A stretch of DNA of 33,270 nt from Bacillota bacterium (GCA_013314855.1 JABUEW010000038.1:1-33270); one strand, 5' to 3'; counted from the first letter of the stretch, positions 1 to 8,437 are shown. Program-made: numbers and translations. The notes: generated from the sequence alone by a model not told the origin.

Positions 1-104
1 CCACTTTTACTTTATATTTTAACACCTGGCCCTTACCAAATGCTAGTATTATTTTGCATATGTTCAGGAGCATATTTTATTTTTGTGAAGAAAATGTATT
101 TATG

Positions 105-132
105 TTGACATCTTCCAAAAATATTATATAAT
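105..132 (+). promoter_or_regulatory. strong sigma-A-type promoter for the 64-residue gene
   Basis: A perfect TTGACA (105-110) is followed after 16 bases by a perfect TATAAT (127-132). Transcription would begin near 139, leaving a leader of about 180 bases before the gene at 321. No riboswitch fold was recognised in that leader. Bases 1-104 show nothing that could be assigned. Confidence 0.7.
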
Positions 133-175
133 TAAAAATAGTGGTATGTCCAATAGATTATTTGGCTAAAATATA

Positions 176-187
176 GTGTACGTACAC
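176..187. promoter_or_regulatory. 12-base perfect palindrome, possible operator
   Basis: GTGTACGTACAC is fully self-complementary. It lies about 37 bases downstream of the expected transcription start of the promoter at 105-132, where a bound repressor could block elongation. The rest of the leader (188-320) is AT-rich, with no other symmetry of note. The operator role is inferred from position only. Confidence 0.3.
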
Positions 188-320
188 GCACAAAAGCTAT
201 TATATATGTAATATTATAAAAGAGGAATATAAATGTTGTAATATTTGCAATTTATTTTGAATATATTAAATATATGCAGCTTTTTTACCGAAATAATATA
301 TGAAGGTGTGAGGAGGAGTT

Positions 321-515
321 ATGAAAATATTTCAGAAAAGTGGTGTTATCCGGAATTCATTCTATCTTCCCGAGAATGAAATTCCCCGGGAAAAAATGAG
401 AATTATAGAGAAAGACTCAAAAATGATGCCTGACCTTTCTGCTAAATATGAGAAGAAATTTAAGGAAGCCGCAGAGTTTTTTTATAAGACCAGGTTAGAC
501 AGAGTGAATAAATAA
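321..515 (+). CDS. small basic hypothetical protein (64 aa)
   Basis: I do not recognise this protein. The ATG is preceded by a very good ribosome binding site (GAGGAGG, about 5 bases away) and the gene has its own near-consensus promoter at 105-132, so it is likely expressed. The product is hydrophilic and rich in Lys, Glu and Arg. It has no signal peptide, membrane segment or Cys cluster, and its second half (residues 40-64) could form a charged helix. A probable terminator (577-634) separates it from the metallopeptidase-like gene, but both are on the same strand and read-through is possible. It could be a small regulator or partner of the downstream pair, or unrelated. Confidence 0.6.
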   Translation: MKIFQKSGVIRNSFYLPENEIPREKMRIIEKDSKMMPDLSAKYEKKFKEAAEFFYKTRLDRVNK

Positions 516-576
516 AGCAGTATCTACTTTGAAAGAGCAAAATAACGGACATACAGTCAGTTAACCCGGATAGTAT

Positions 577-634
577 ATGCACAGTGTGGATTATATATTA
601 TATATAATATTAATTTGTACAGTGCATTTTTTTT
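577..634 (+). terminator. probable rho-independent terminator
   Basis: ATGCACAGT (577-585) pairs with ACAGTGCAT (619-627) with one mismatch, and the right arm runs directly into eight T residues (627-634). The loop is long but contains a second AT-only inverted repeat. It lies between the 64-residue gene and the gene at 708. The stem is weak, so termination may be partial. Confidence 0.5.
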
Positions 635-707
635 ATACATGCTTATGTTATTTATTTCAATTTATTCTGTTTTTTTACATGATGATATATAAAAAGGGGT
701 TCAAAAG

Positions 708-3296
708 ATGATAAATATTGAAAGTTCTGATAAAGGAATTGAAAACGCAAAAGTTGAGGGTTTGCTGGTACACCTTTTCAAGAAGCTGATGCCAGGTGAT
801 GATGACGGTAATGACAGCCTATTCCAGTACAAAATGTGGTCAGCCTTTGACGGAATGATAATAAGTACAGTAACGGATTTGGAAAATGTGTACATGGGAA
901 ATGATTTGGTAATAGAAGGAGTAAAAGGCAATAAAGTAAATATTCACCAGGTTTACGAAGAGCAGCATTTATGCCTGTACGGTCAATATGTAGAAAATAA
1001 CGAAATAATACAACAGGGATACAGCATAAAGAATGGATCTTCAGACATTATAATGCCTTATATAGCATTGACTGAGGTAAAGCTTAATGATACATATATA
1101 GGACTCAAAGGGTTGGATTACTGCCAGAAAAAAATTGAAGAAATTCTTGAAAAGGGGTGCCTGAACCAAATCCCTGAACATAAAACTTTTTACTGCTTCA
1201 GGATATACCGCTCACTTGGATACGGCGACTTTATAATTATTTTTCGTTCACATTCGTATGACGGTATTTTTCAAGGAATTGAAAGGTTTCACAGGGAAGT
1301 AAGTAAACTCCATGAAAATTTTATTAATAGCACATCATCCATTGCCGGTATATCCCAAAAACACATGCTGTACATAAATAATACACAATGGGTTAAAGAC
1401 ATTCAGTCAAAAATGTCATGGACATATAATTTTCAAATCGGGGACACTTTTCAGCATAATAGGGATACATCAGTGCTTTTTAATAATCTGAACGCAATAC
1501 TCCTTGCAATAAAATCCAGGTTGCCGGGAACTCTTTATTTGCCTTTACAGAACCTTCTGTATAAATGCGAGCAACTATCACAGTCAGCTTTTGGAATTAC
1601 CCTTTTTCATGAGTTGCCCAACATCATTGCCACACTGTTTTTGACTCTCATGGAGTCAATGGGATGCAAGATTGATGTAAATTCTCTTATGAATGAACAT
1701 ATCCCCGAAAATATACTGGCAAACCTCAGAAATGATACAGGCACACAAACAAATATAGATTCGCTCATGCTCGCAATTCAACTGCTGTCAGAGTTTATAA
1801 CCGATCGCATACAGGCCGGCAGATTCCTCTCCGAAGTTCCTTTAACTAATTTAAAATTTAAAGAATCAATATCAAAGGTTATAATAGCCTATTCATCCCT
1901 CATAACCACAGTTATGAAAGAAATTCAACAGTGTTTGAGGAAACTTAATGGAACTTTAACAAAAACATCACAGGCCGAATCAGAACTCGTTGTTTTTCTT
2001 ACTCTGGGTATTTCAAACCAAATCAACTCCTTCCTCTTCTTCCCGGATTCATCACTCAATCCTCCACGCCGTCTTATATCAGTAAACTGTGATAACATGT
2101 CCCTCTTTCATATAAACTATGCAGTTTGCTTGATCCTTCACGAAATTGCACACTACATCCGCCCCCTGGACCGTAAAAAGCGCAATGAATATTTTCTTAA
2201 AATGGTATGCGGCCAGGTGACACAAAAAGTTATAAGTTTTATGTTCGGAAATACAAATGCAGTATCTGATGAATGTATGCAGTTGTTCAGCATAATAGTT
2301 GAACATATAGAAAATACCCTGTACGAAATTATATGGGTATCTCTTACTGAAGATGAAAAAAACTTAATTTTTATGGAATTCAAGGACAGACTGTACACAT
2401 TTATTACCAATTCACTTATCAGCATTGATTATGTGGGCTACATTAGTAAAAATAACGGTTTTCAGCCTGTTTTTTCGGAAAATAAACAATTGTGTATATG
2501 GAAATCAATGATGGATAATCTTTTTGAGAATATAGCAAATAAATTAAAACAACAGCTGACTTCAGAGCAGAATGGCGAATGTGAAGAAGCAGCCAGATAT
2601 CTTGCATCTTGTTGGCTTCATGAGGATACCGTTGAAAATCGCAACTGCTTCACTAAAGAATTTATACGCATTTTAGATTCGGGTGAAATGAAAGAAATTA
2701 TAACTGAAATTGCTGATCGAACAAAGGATTTTTTCTCAGAGGTAATAGCTGATGCATATATGTGCAGTCTTCTTGGACTGAGCAGGGACGAATATCTAAA
2801 TCTTGTATTTGATTTTTTCAGGTTCTCATATGGCATCCAGTTGAAAGATTTCTTTAAAAACAGCGATAGTTTCAATATTCATGATGCTATTACAATCCAG
2901 GCACGTGTATGGATGATTTTAACCGGATTTAACTGCCGACTGGACACAGACATAACCTGTAGTTCATGGCAAATGGTACAAAAACAAAATATAAAAGAAA
3001 AGGAAATTGCAGAATCTACATACAAGAAAGTTAAATGCTTCATTAAAGAAATCAGGGGAGAATATTTATTTAAGTACATGGATGAAGTGTTTGATTTCTG
3101 TAACAATGAATTATTGAGTGGAAAGTGTTATGAAATATGGAAATTGCGAGAAAATTACCGCAATTTCTGCTCGTCAGACAGTAATGATAAAATCAGCCGA
3201 CAAGTTCAATTTATTCAATATTACTGGTTAAAAGGACTTAACCAAATGATTAATGACCAAAATAAACAAAAGGGTGTTATATATGAGTACTGCTAA
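708..3296 (+). CDS. large protein with zinc-metallopeptidase signature (HEIAH + ExxxD), family unknown
   Basis: An 862-residue soluble protein whose family I do not recognise. Two features suggest a gluzincin-type zinc peptidase. A hydrophobic helix carries HEIAH at residues 478-482 (two His zinc ligands and the catalytic Glu). SEVIADAY at 677-684 supplies E678 with D682, the ExxxD arrangement of a third ligand. The 195-residue gap between them is unusually long. No signal peptide or transmembrane helix is evident, so a cytosolic site is likely. The N-terminal third has no motif I can name. Residues 165-190 look like an alternating beta-strand pattern. The start is supported by AAGGGG seven to eight bases upstream. 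The stop overlaps the FRG gene by 14 bases, so the two are very probably co-translated partners. Substrate and activity are unknown; the peptidase assignment is inference from motifs. Confidence 0.75.
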   Translation: MINIESSDKGIENAKVEGLLVHLFKKLMPGDDDGNDSLFQYKMWSAFDGMIISTVTDLENVYMGNDLVIEGVKGNKVNIHQVYEEQHLCLYGQYVENNEIIQQGYSIKNGSSDIIMPYIALTEVKLNDTYIGLKGLDYCQKKIEEILEKGCLNQIPEHKTFYCFRIYRSLGYGDFIIIFRSHSYDGIFQGIERFHREVSKLHENFINSTSSIAGISQKHMLYINNTQWVKDIQSKMSWTYNFQIGDTFQHNRDTSVLFNNLNAILLAIKSRLPGTLYLPLQNLLYKCEQLSQSAFGITLFHELPNIIATLFLTLMESMGCKIDVNSLMNEHIPENILANLRNDTGTQTNIDSLMLAIQLLSEFITDRIQAGRFLSEVPLTNLKFKESISKVIIAYSSLITTVMKEIQQCLRKLNGTLTKTSQAESELVVFLTLGISNQINSFLFFPDSSLNPPRRLISVNCDNMSLFHINYAVCLILHEIAHYIRPLDRKKRNEYFLKMVCGQVTQKVISFMFGNTNAVSDECMQLFSIIVEHIENTLYEIIWVSLTEDEKNLIFMEFKDRLYTFITNSLISIDYVGYISKNNGFQPVFSENKQLCIWKSMMDNLFENIANKLKQQLTSEQNGECEEAARYLASCWLHEDTVENRNCFTKEFIRILDSGEMKEIITEIADRTKDFFSEVIADAYMCSLLGLSRDEYLNLVFDFFRFSYGIQLKDFFKNSDSFNIHDAITIQARVWMILTGFNCRLDTDITCSSWQMVQKQNIKEKEIAESTYKKVKCFIKEIRGEYLFKYMDEVFDFCNNELLSGKCYEIWKLRENYRNFCSSDSNDKISRQVQFIQYYWLKGLNQMINDQNKQKGVIYEYC

Positions 3297-4182
3297 AAAT
3301 TATGTAACTAAATTCATTAGGAAACTAAGTGATTTTATTGAAGATATATCTACAGATATCGGAGATAACAAAGTCCTCTGGTTCAGAGGCCATACAAATA
3401 CCAGCTATAAGCTGTTACCAGGCATATACAGGAAATACTTAGAAACACTGGAAGTCAAGTCTGTCGAAAGTGAACTGCTTAGCCATTTTCAAGCACGTAA
3501 TTATCATCTGATTCCCGGAAGGCTGCCCCAAAATAAAATGGAATGGCTTTGCATGATGCAACATTATAACACTGCAACGCGTCTTCTTGACTGGACCGAG
3601 AATGCTTTCACGGCTTTCCTGTTTGCACTTGAGCCTTATTTTACAAAAAAACAGCTTGATCAAAGGATACTCCCGTGTGTATGGGTACTGAATCCTCTAA
3701 AATTAAACAAGATAAACGGTATAGATCATATACCAAATATGGCACTGCTGTCCCAGCTTATGCCGGCACAAGCTTCCGACCGATCAAACTTGCAGAAAAT
3801 AAAAGAAATATTCGTAGAAGGTATTGTTGAGTATAACACCGTACATACTCCTCTGGCCGTATTTTCCCCTTATAACAATGAAAGAATCAGAGCCCAATCA
3901 GGTGTATTTACACTATTTCCCTTTTTTAAGTGCAGCGAGATAAAAGAATTTAAGAATAACCATAATGCCAAAAATCGTACAAAATCCTACATAACAAATT
4001 ATTTTGAAAAGTTTGCCATGGAAGAACACCCGGAATGCGGTAAATTTCTTACAAAGTATGTCCTCCTGCATCCCTTTAAAATTTATACCGAACTAAAAAG
4101 GAACGGTTTCAAACAAAGTTCAATCTATCCTGAAATGCAAGTGTTGTCTGAAGAGATTGAAGAATATCTATTAAGAGTTTGA
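3283..4182 (+). CDS. FRG domain-containing protein
   Basis: A 299-residue FRG-domain protein. Numbered from the ATG at 3283, the diagnostic blocks occur in order: WFRGH at 33-37 with the following LLPGIYR, QHYNTATRLLDWT at 93-105, VWVLNP at 133-138, RIRAQSGVFT at 201-210, and a C-terminal IYPEM block near 281. This is essentially a complete single-domain protein with no membrane segment. An upstream in-frame ATG at 3253 lies deep inside the previous gene. The ATG at 3283 has AGGGTG just upstream and gives a 14-base overlap with the metallopeptidase-like gene, typical of translational coupling. FRG proteins are frequent in mobile and defence-rich regions, but their biochemical role is not settled to my knowledge. 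I infer a role shared with the peptidase-like partner. Confidence 0.85.
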   Translation: MSTAKNYVTKFIRKLSDFIEDISTDIGDNKVLWFRGHTNTSYKLLPGIYRKYLETLEVKSVESELLSHFQARNYHLIPGRLPQNKMEWLCMMQHYNTATRLLDWTENAFTAFLFALEPYFTKKQLDQRILPCVWVLNPLKLNKINGIDHIPNMALLSQLMPAQASDRSNLQKIKEIFVEGIVEYNTVHTPLAVFSPYNNERIRAQSGVFTLFPFFKCSEIKEFKNNHNAKNRTKSYITNYFEKFAMEEHPECGKFLTKYVLLHPFKIYTELKRNGFKQSSIYPEMQVLSEEIEEYLLRV

Positions 4183-4223
4183 GTCAATTACTGTTGAATA
4201 CATATACACATATTCCTCTTTTC

Positions 4224-4232
4224 TGGTATAAT
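4224..4232 (+). promoter_or_regulatory. extended -10 promoter for the first MATE gene
   Basis: TGG directly followed by TATAAT (4227-4232) forms an extended -10 element 38 bases before the MATE start. No convincing -35 hexamer is at the normal distance. It suggests that the exporter is transcribed independently of the FRG gene. Confidence 0.45.
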
Positions 4233-4269
4233 CTATTTAAAACAGTTTTACCGGAGGCTTATATTTTAC

Positions 4270-5817
4270 ATGAAATTTAAAATTAACTATAATAATGACT
4301 GTAAAACCAATTGCAATAATGATTATTACAAACCCAATTATAACAACGAATGCAAATTTAATTTTGATCATAAATATAAACATAGTTTTAATGAATTTAC
4401 TTTTTTTAAGTCAAGTGTTAAGTTAAATATTAAGTCAAAACTTAACACTTCCAAACTTATACGGAAAGATGTTTTGGAATTTACTTTCCCGATTATTACA
4501 GAACAAGTACTTATTATACTGATGGGTGTCGTAAATGCCATTATGGCGAGCCGTATAGGTAATGAAGCTGTTTCCGGGATCGGAATGGTGGACTCTATCA
4601 ACAATATTTTTATTGCCTTTATTTCAGCTCTGGCTGTTGGAAGCACTGTAGTTGTTGCCCATTATATAGGGCAGGATAATGTAGGGAATGCTAATGAAAC
4701 AGTAAAACAGGGCTTATTTTCAGGGTTTCTGCTTACACTTACCATTACTTTATTAATATTTATATTCCGCTATAATATTATCAACATACTATATGGTTCG
4801 GCAGAACCTTTGGTCAAGGAAAATGCATATGCCTATCTGGATATAACTCTTTTTTCCTACCCTCTTATTGCAATAACCTCAATAACCTGTGGTGTATTAA
4901 GAGGGGCCGGTGATACAAAAACACCAATGAAGATTACAATACTGATGAACTTTATCAATATTGTTTTAAGCTACATACTTATATACGGAATTGATATTGG
5001 TATATTAGGTATACATATATATTTTCCCGGTTTTAAAGTGAAGGGTGCAGCCCTAGGTATATCCACTGCAAGACTAATCGGTGCCATTTTGTCAATATCT
5101 GTTTTGGTGAGAGGTTCCAGGATTATAAAGCTTAAAAAATTACCCCTGCTAAAAATAGATATAAATATCCAAAAATCCATATTTGGGGTTGGTATTCCTG
5201 CCAGTGTTGAATCTCTTCTATTCCAAGGTGGAAAACTTATTACCCAAATATTTATTGTAACCATGGGCACATCCTCAATTGCGGCAAACTATGTTGCAGG
5301 CTCCATTTTTACTCTTATTAACATTCCGGGAAGTGCCCTTAGCATTGCTGCAACAGCCATGGTAGGACAAAGCATGGGTAGAGGTGAGAAAGAGGAAGCC
5401 GGAAATCTTCTTATATACCTTACAAAACTTACAGCTGTTTGCCTTTTTGTTCCATGTGCCCTGTCTTTCCTGCTGGCTCCAGCACTTTCTTCATTGTATA
5501 GCCAGGTAGATGAAGTAATAAGCATATCTTCTGACCTTTTGAGGTTAAATGCCGTATTTATGCCTTTAATATGGGGTATTGCCTTCATCATCCCCGCTGG
5601 CCTAAAGGGTGCAGGAGACGCAAGGTTTACCATGGTAGTATCCATTATAAGTATGTGGGTTTTCAGGATTACCCTTGGATACCTGCTGGGTATTCCTTTA
5701 AAGCTTGGAGTGCGGGGAGTATGGTTAGGCATGTTCGCCGATTGGCTAGTACGATCAATCTTATTTTATTGCCGCCTTAAAAGCGGAAAGTGGAAGGAAC
5801 ATTCTGTTATAAGTTAA
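4270..5817 (+). CDS. MATE family efflux transporter with Asn-rich N-terminal extension
   Basis: A multi-pass membrane exporter of the MATE (MOP superfamily) type, which usually uses Na+ or H+ gradients to expel cationic drugs or metabolites. The MATE domain begins near residue 64 (RKDVLEFTFPIITEQ) and contains about twelve hydrophobic helices. GAGDTKTPMKI, the conserved loop after helix 6, and a similar GAGDARFTMVV in the second half reflect the two-fold repeat. At 515 residues it is longer than usual because of residues 1-63, a hydrophilic stretch rich in Asn, Lys, Tyr, Phe and Cys with repeated YNN units. The only ribosome binding site (GGAGG, 12 bases upstream) serves this first ATG, so the extension appears to be translated. 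Specificity cannot be told from sequence. Confidence 0.9.
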   Translation: MKFKINYNNDCKTNCNNDYYKPNYNNECKFNFDHKYKHSFNEFTFFKSSVKLNIKSKLNTSKLIRKDVLEFTFPIITEQVLIILMGVVNAIMASRIGNEAVSGIGMVDSINNIFIAFISALAVGSTVVVAHYIGQDNVGNANETVKQGLFSGFLLTLTITLLIFIFRYNIINILYGSAEPLVKENAYAYLDITLFSYPLIAITSITCGVLRGAGDTKTPMKITILMNFINIVLSYILIYGIDIGILGIHIYFPGFKVKGAALGISTARLIGAILSISVLVRGSRIIKLKKLPLLKIDINIQKSIFGVGIPASVESLLFQGGKLITQIFIVTMGTSSIAANYVAGSIFTLINIPGSALSIAATAMVGQSMGRGEKEEAGNLLIYLTKLTAVCLFVPCALSFLLAPALSSLYSQVDEVISISSDLLRLNAVFMPLIWGIAFIIPAGLKGAGDARFTMVVSIISMWVFRITLGYLLGIPLKLGVRGVWLGMFADWLVRSILFYCRLKSGKWKEHSVIS

Positions 5818-5928
5818 TTTAATGTAAGTATTTTCAAAGCGGTCTGCATAAATATTAGGGTCAGGCACTTGGTAATTCTCAAAATCTTTCCAATTTGAAA
5901 GTGGGACATTTTTTACAACTCCCTCCAA

Positions 5929-6009
5929 CTAATATAATTCTCCCGGACTGACAGCACAATAACCTACCTCCAATCTACCTCCAATATATGATTGTTGAAT
6001 AACATTCAT
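5929..6009 (-). CDS. possible 26-codon peptide gene with a strong ribosome binding site
   Basis: On the minus strand GGGAGG stands six bases before an ATG that opens a 26-codon frame ending in TAG. The peptide has a single Cys near its C-terminus (GYCAVSPGELY). It lies about 100 bases downstream of the AraC gene stop on the same strand and could be read from that transcript. The family is not recognised, and the frame is short enough to be chance. The rest of this 288-base gap holds three copies of TTCAAGT (around 6028-6052) and a GGGTCAGGCACTTGG stretch (5858-5872) resembling dispersed clostridial repeats. No clear terminator separates the converging genes. Confidence 0.25.
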   Translation of the reverse strand: MNVIQQSYIGGRLEVGYCAVSPGELY

Positions 6010-6105
6010 TTTATACCTCCCGCTATTCAAGTTCAAGTAAAATTCAAGTAAACTTCAAAGAAAGCAGAAGTTAAAGGAAGCAACAGGTAACTCCAATTGA
6101 CATCT

Positions 6106-7020
6106 CTACAAATTCCCTCTTCTAAATTCAAAAGGAGTTTTACCAGTATTCCTTTTAAAAACTTTATTAAAAAATTTTATATCCTTATATCCAACCTCTC
6201 CTGCAATTTCAATAACTTTTTTATCTGTTTGCGTTAAAAGCCTGCAGGCTTCTTCAACTCTGATTCTTTGGGTATATTCGGATACAGTAAGCCCCGTGTG
6301 TTCCTTAAACAGCCTCGAAAAATATGTAGGGCTTAAAAATGCCATCATGGATAGTTCTTCGAGCCTGATATCGTGCATATAATTATCTTTGATGTACTCC
6401 ATAACTTTTCCAATAATATTTCTTCGTCCCGTTTCTAGATTCTCATTCGGCATTTTCTTTTTTTCAAAAAATCTAAAAATAGTTACCAGAAGTTCAATTA
6501 CATAAGCCCTTATAATTTCAATATAACCCTTTTCCTGTTTTTCGTATTCATCATGCATTTTTTCAAACAGTTCACTTATTTTTACATCAAAATAATCTAT
6601 TAGCTTAATATCTTCATAATCCGTATCCATGCACTCATCAGGAAAAAATGAACGGAAGAGAAAACTCCCGGCTACATCAGAAAAGTCGTTACAGTTAACC
6701 ATGGAATAATCAAGGAATTCAGGCTTGAATATGCAGTTGTATATCAGCATATCTCCAGCAAGATTCCCCAGCGGAATAAATTCATGGGGGGTATTGTAGT
6801 TAATTATAAACAGGTTGCCTTTTGAAACCGAGTATTCCTGGTTTCCGACCACATGCTTCCCATATCCGGAGGCTACATAAGCAATTTCAATAAAATCATG
6901 GGCATGCCATAAAGTTTTCTCCTTCAGGACAACTCTATTTATAAATACCGTTTCACCATCTCTGAAATACTTTTCTCCCAAAAAACGCGCATATTCCCTT
7001 TCTATACTTTCTATATTCAA
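6106..7020 (-). CDS. AraC family transcriptional regulator (cupin sensor + HTH)
   Basis: A one-component regulator of about 305 residues. The N-terminal half is a cupin-type sensor (WHAHDFIEIAYV, then GNLFIINYNTPHEF), usually binding a sugar or small metabolite. The last 100 residues form the double helix-turn-helix DNA-binding domain (LEELSMMAFLSPTYFSRLFKEHTG, then VIEIAGEVGYKDIKFFNKVFKRNTGKTP). The frame is open to a GTG at 7029, but that codon overlaps the only Shine-Dalgarno-like run (GGGGTGA). A TTG at 7020 sits six bases downstream of the run and is the more likely start. The gene is divergent from the URO-D gene at 7120, with a 99-base shared control region, so that gene is its probable target. 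Confidence 0.88.
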   Translation of the reverse strand: MNIESIEREYARFLGEKYFRDGETVFINRVVLKEKTLWHAHDFIEIAYVASGYGKHVVGNQEYSVSKGNLFIINYNTPHEFIPLGNLAGDMLIYNCIFKPEFLDYSMVNCNDFSDVAGSFLFRSFFPDECMDTDYEDIKLIDYFDVKISELFEKMHDEYEKQEKGYIEIIRAYVIELLVTIFRFFEKKKMPNENLETGRRNIIGKVMEYIKDNYMHDIRLEELSMMAFLSPTYFSRLFKEHTGLTVSEYTQRIRVEEACRLLTQTDKKVIEIAGEVGYKDIKFFNKVFKRNTGKTPFEFRRGNL

Positions 7021-7119
7021 TAAAATCACCCCATATTAATTATAATATAGGCCCAAGAAAATGAGAATGTTTTGATATAACATAATTATTAAAGAATATT
7101 CAATATTGGGGGAAATTTA

Positions 7120-8304
7120 ATGAACAACAGGGAAAGAGAAAATGCAACACTATCATTCATTAAGCCGGATGACAGGGGGTCTGTTGAAGAAACCTTTTAC
7201 CCATGGCCCCTTACCTTGGACAGGTGGAGAAAAGAAGGCTATTTAAACGGTTTGCCAACGAACATATTCAATGAATCCGGCCGCCAACCGCAAAATGCGG
7301 ACAAATATTTTGGTTGCATGATGACCGAAGGAGTTTATAAATACGAGCAATTCCTTGGATTTGACGGTATTAAAAGGGTTAGCTTTGGCTTGCCTTTTAG
7401 AAATTTCGGCACAACAATTATTGAGGAAACTGACGAGTATATAATAAGAAAAGATGATGACGGTTGGGAAAGGAAGTACTTCAAAAACAGCAAGCTTGTA
7501 GAAATTGTAAGGCCTGTAGTAACTTGTCCTGAGGACTGGTACAGGCTTAAAGAGCGCGCATTTGGTGAACTGGAAAAGTATTATACCGATGAAAACATAC
7601 AAAGCAAATACTCCCCTTTCCGGGAAGGGCACCAGAGGGGAGACTACTCAATAAGGATGAATATTACGGGGTTTTTTTGGATGCCGAGGACTCTCCTTGG
7701 AATTGAAGAGCACCTTTTTGCTTTCTACGATTACCCGGACATGATAAAAGATATGAATGAATTCTGCCTCGGTGTTTTTCTGGATAAGCTTGGTAAAATC
7801 TTGGATATCCTGCCTGCAGATGTCCTATATATAATGGAAGATTTAAGCGGCAGTAACGGTCCAATGCTGTCCCCGGAATTGTTTGATGAATTTATCGGTG
7901 CATATTATAAAAGGCTGGTGCCGTTTCTTAAAAGCAAAGGTGTGAGACATGTATTCGTAGATACTGACGGAAATTTTAACAAGCTGATACCTAATTTTAT
8001 TGAATCGGGAATTGAAGGTTTTTTGCCCATGGATGTGAATGCAGGCATGGACATAGTTGAGGTGAGAAAATACTTCCCAAAATTAAAGTTCATAGGAGCA
8101 TTCAACAAGCTGTCAATAGCATCCGGAAAAGAGGCAATCGACAGAGAGTTTGAAAGGCTTATGCCTGTTATAAGGCAGGGAGGATACATCCCGGGATGCG
8201 ACCACCAGGTGGCACCTTCTACCGCTTTTGAGGACTACAAGTATTTTATTATGCGTCTTAAGGAGGTTATGAAGGAGGCATGCAGTGATGTATCTATTAC
8301 ATAA
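7120..8304 (+). CDS. uroporphyrinogen decarboxylase (URO-D) superfamily protein
   Basis: A 394-residue TIM-barrel protein of the URO-D superfamily, which includes HemE and corrinoid methyltransferases such as MtaA and CmuA. C-terminal blocks are recognisable: HVFVDTDGN at 277-285, KFIGAFNKLSIASG at 323-336 and GYIPGCDHQVAPST at 355-368. The MtaA-type HxC...C zinc site is only partly present: H277 and C360 remain, but the residue two after H277 is Phe. It is therefore neither a clear HemE nor a clear methyltransferase. A GGGGG ribosome binding site precedes the ATG. It is alone on its strand, divergent from an AraC regulator with a sugar-sensor-like cupin. A role in sugar or aromatic metabolism is possible; the reaction is unknown. 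Confidence 0.85.
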   Translation: MNNRERENATLSFIKPDDRGSVEETFYPWPLTLDRWRKEGYLNGLPTNIFNESGRQPQNADKYFGCMMTEGVYKYEQFLGFDGIKRVSFGLPFRNFGTTIIEETDEYIIRKDDDGWERKYFKNSKLVEIVRPVVTCPEDWYRLKERAFGELEKYYTDENIQSKYSPFREGHQRGDYSIRMNITGFFWMPRTLLGIEEHLFAFYDYPDMIKDMNEFCLGVFLDKLGKILDILPADVLYIMEDLSGSNGPMLSPELFDEFIGAYYKRLVPFLKSKGVRHVFVDTDGNFNKLIPNFIESGIEGFLPMDVNAGMDIVEVRKYFPKLKFIGAFNKLSIASGKEAIDREFERLMPVIRQGGYIPGCDHQVAPSTAFEDYKYFIMRLKEVMKEACSDVSIT

Positions 8305-8320
8305 ACACATTAACCAACAG

Positions 8321-8437
8321 TTATGTGAAATATTCTATTACTGCATTTGGGAATCTCTCGGTAATAAGCATTGATACAAAGTGTTTAATTTCATTTGCTA
8401 ATTCTTTCGAGTACACATCAACCAATAACACCGGTTT
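8321..8437 (-). pseudogene. possible C-terminal remnant of a degraded gene
   Basis: A 38-codon minus-strand frame ending in TAA has a protein-like composition (KPVLLVDVYSKELANEIKHF, followed by a similar amphipathic stretch). It has no start codon with a ribosome binding site. Three bases further upstream the same frame hits stop codons in AT-rich DNA. I cannot name the parent family. It may be the tail of a deleted gene, or chance. Confidence 0.25.

Noticed and set aside
3253-3282. Earlier ATG start for the FRG protein
   Set aside because: It would add ten residues lying deep in the previous gene without a ribosome binding site; the ATG at 3283 has one.
5289-5732. 147-codon open frame on the minus strand inside the first MATE gene
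   Set aside because: It lies antisense to strongly conserved MATE helices, is rich in Pro and Arg, has no ribosome binding site and matches no family.
7243-7632. 129-codon minus-strand frame inside the URO-D gene
   Set aside because: It is antisense to conserved coding sequence and has no start signal.
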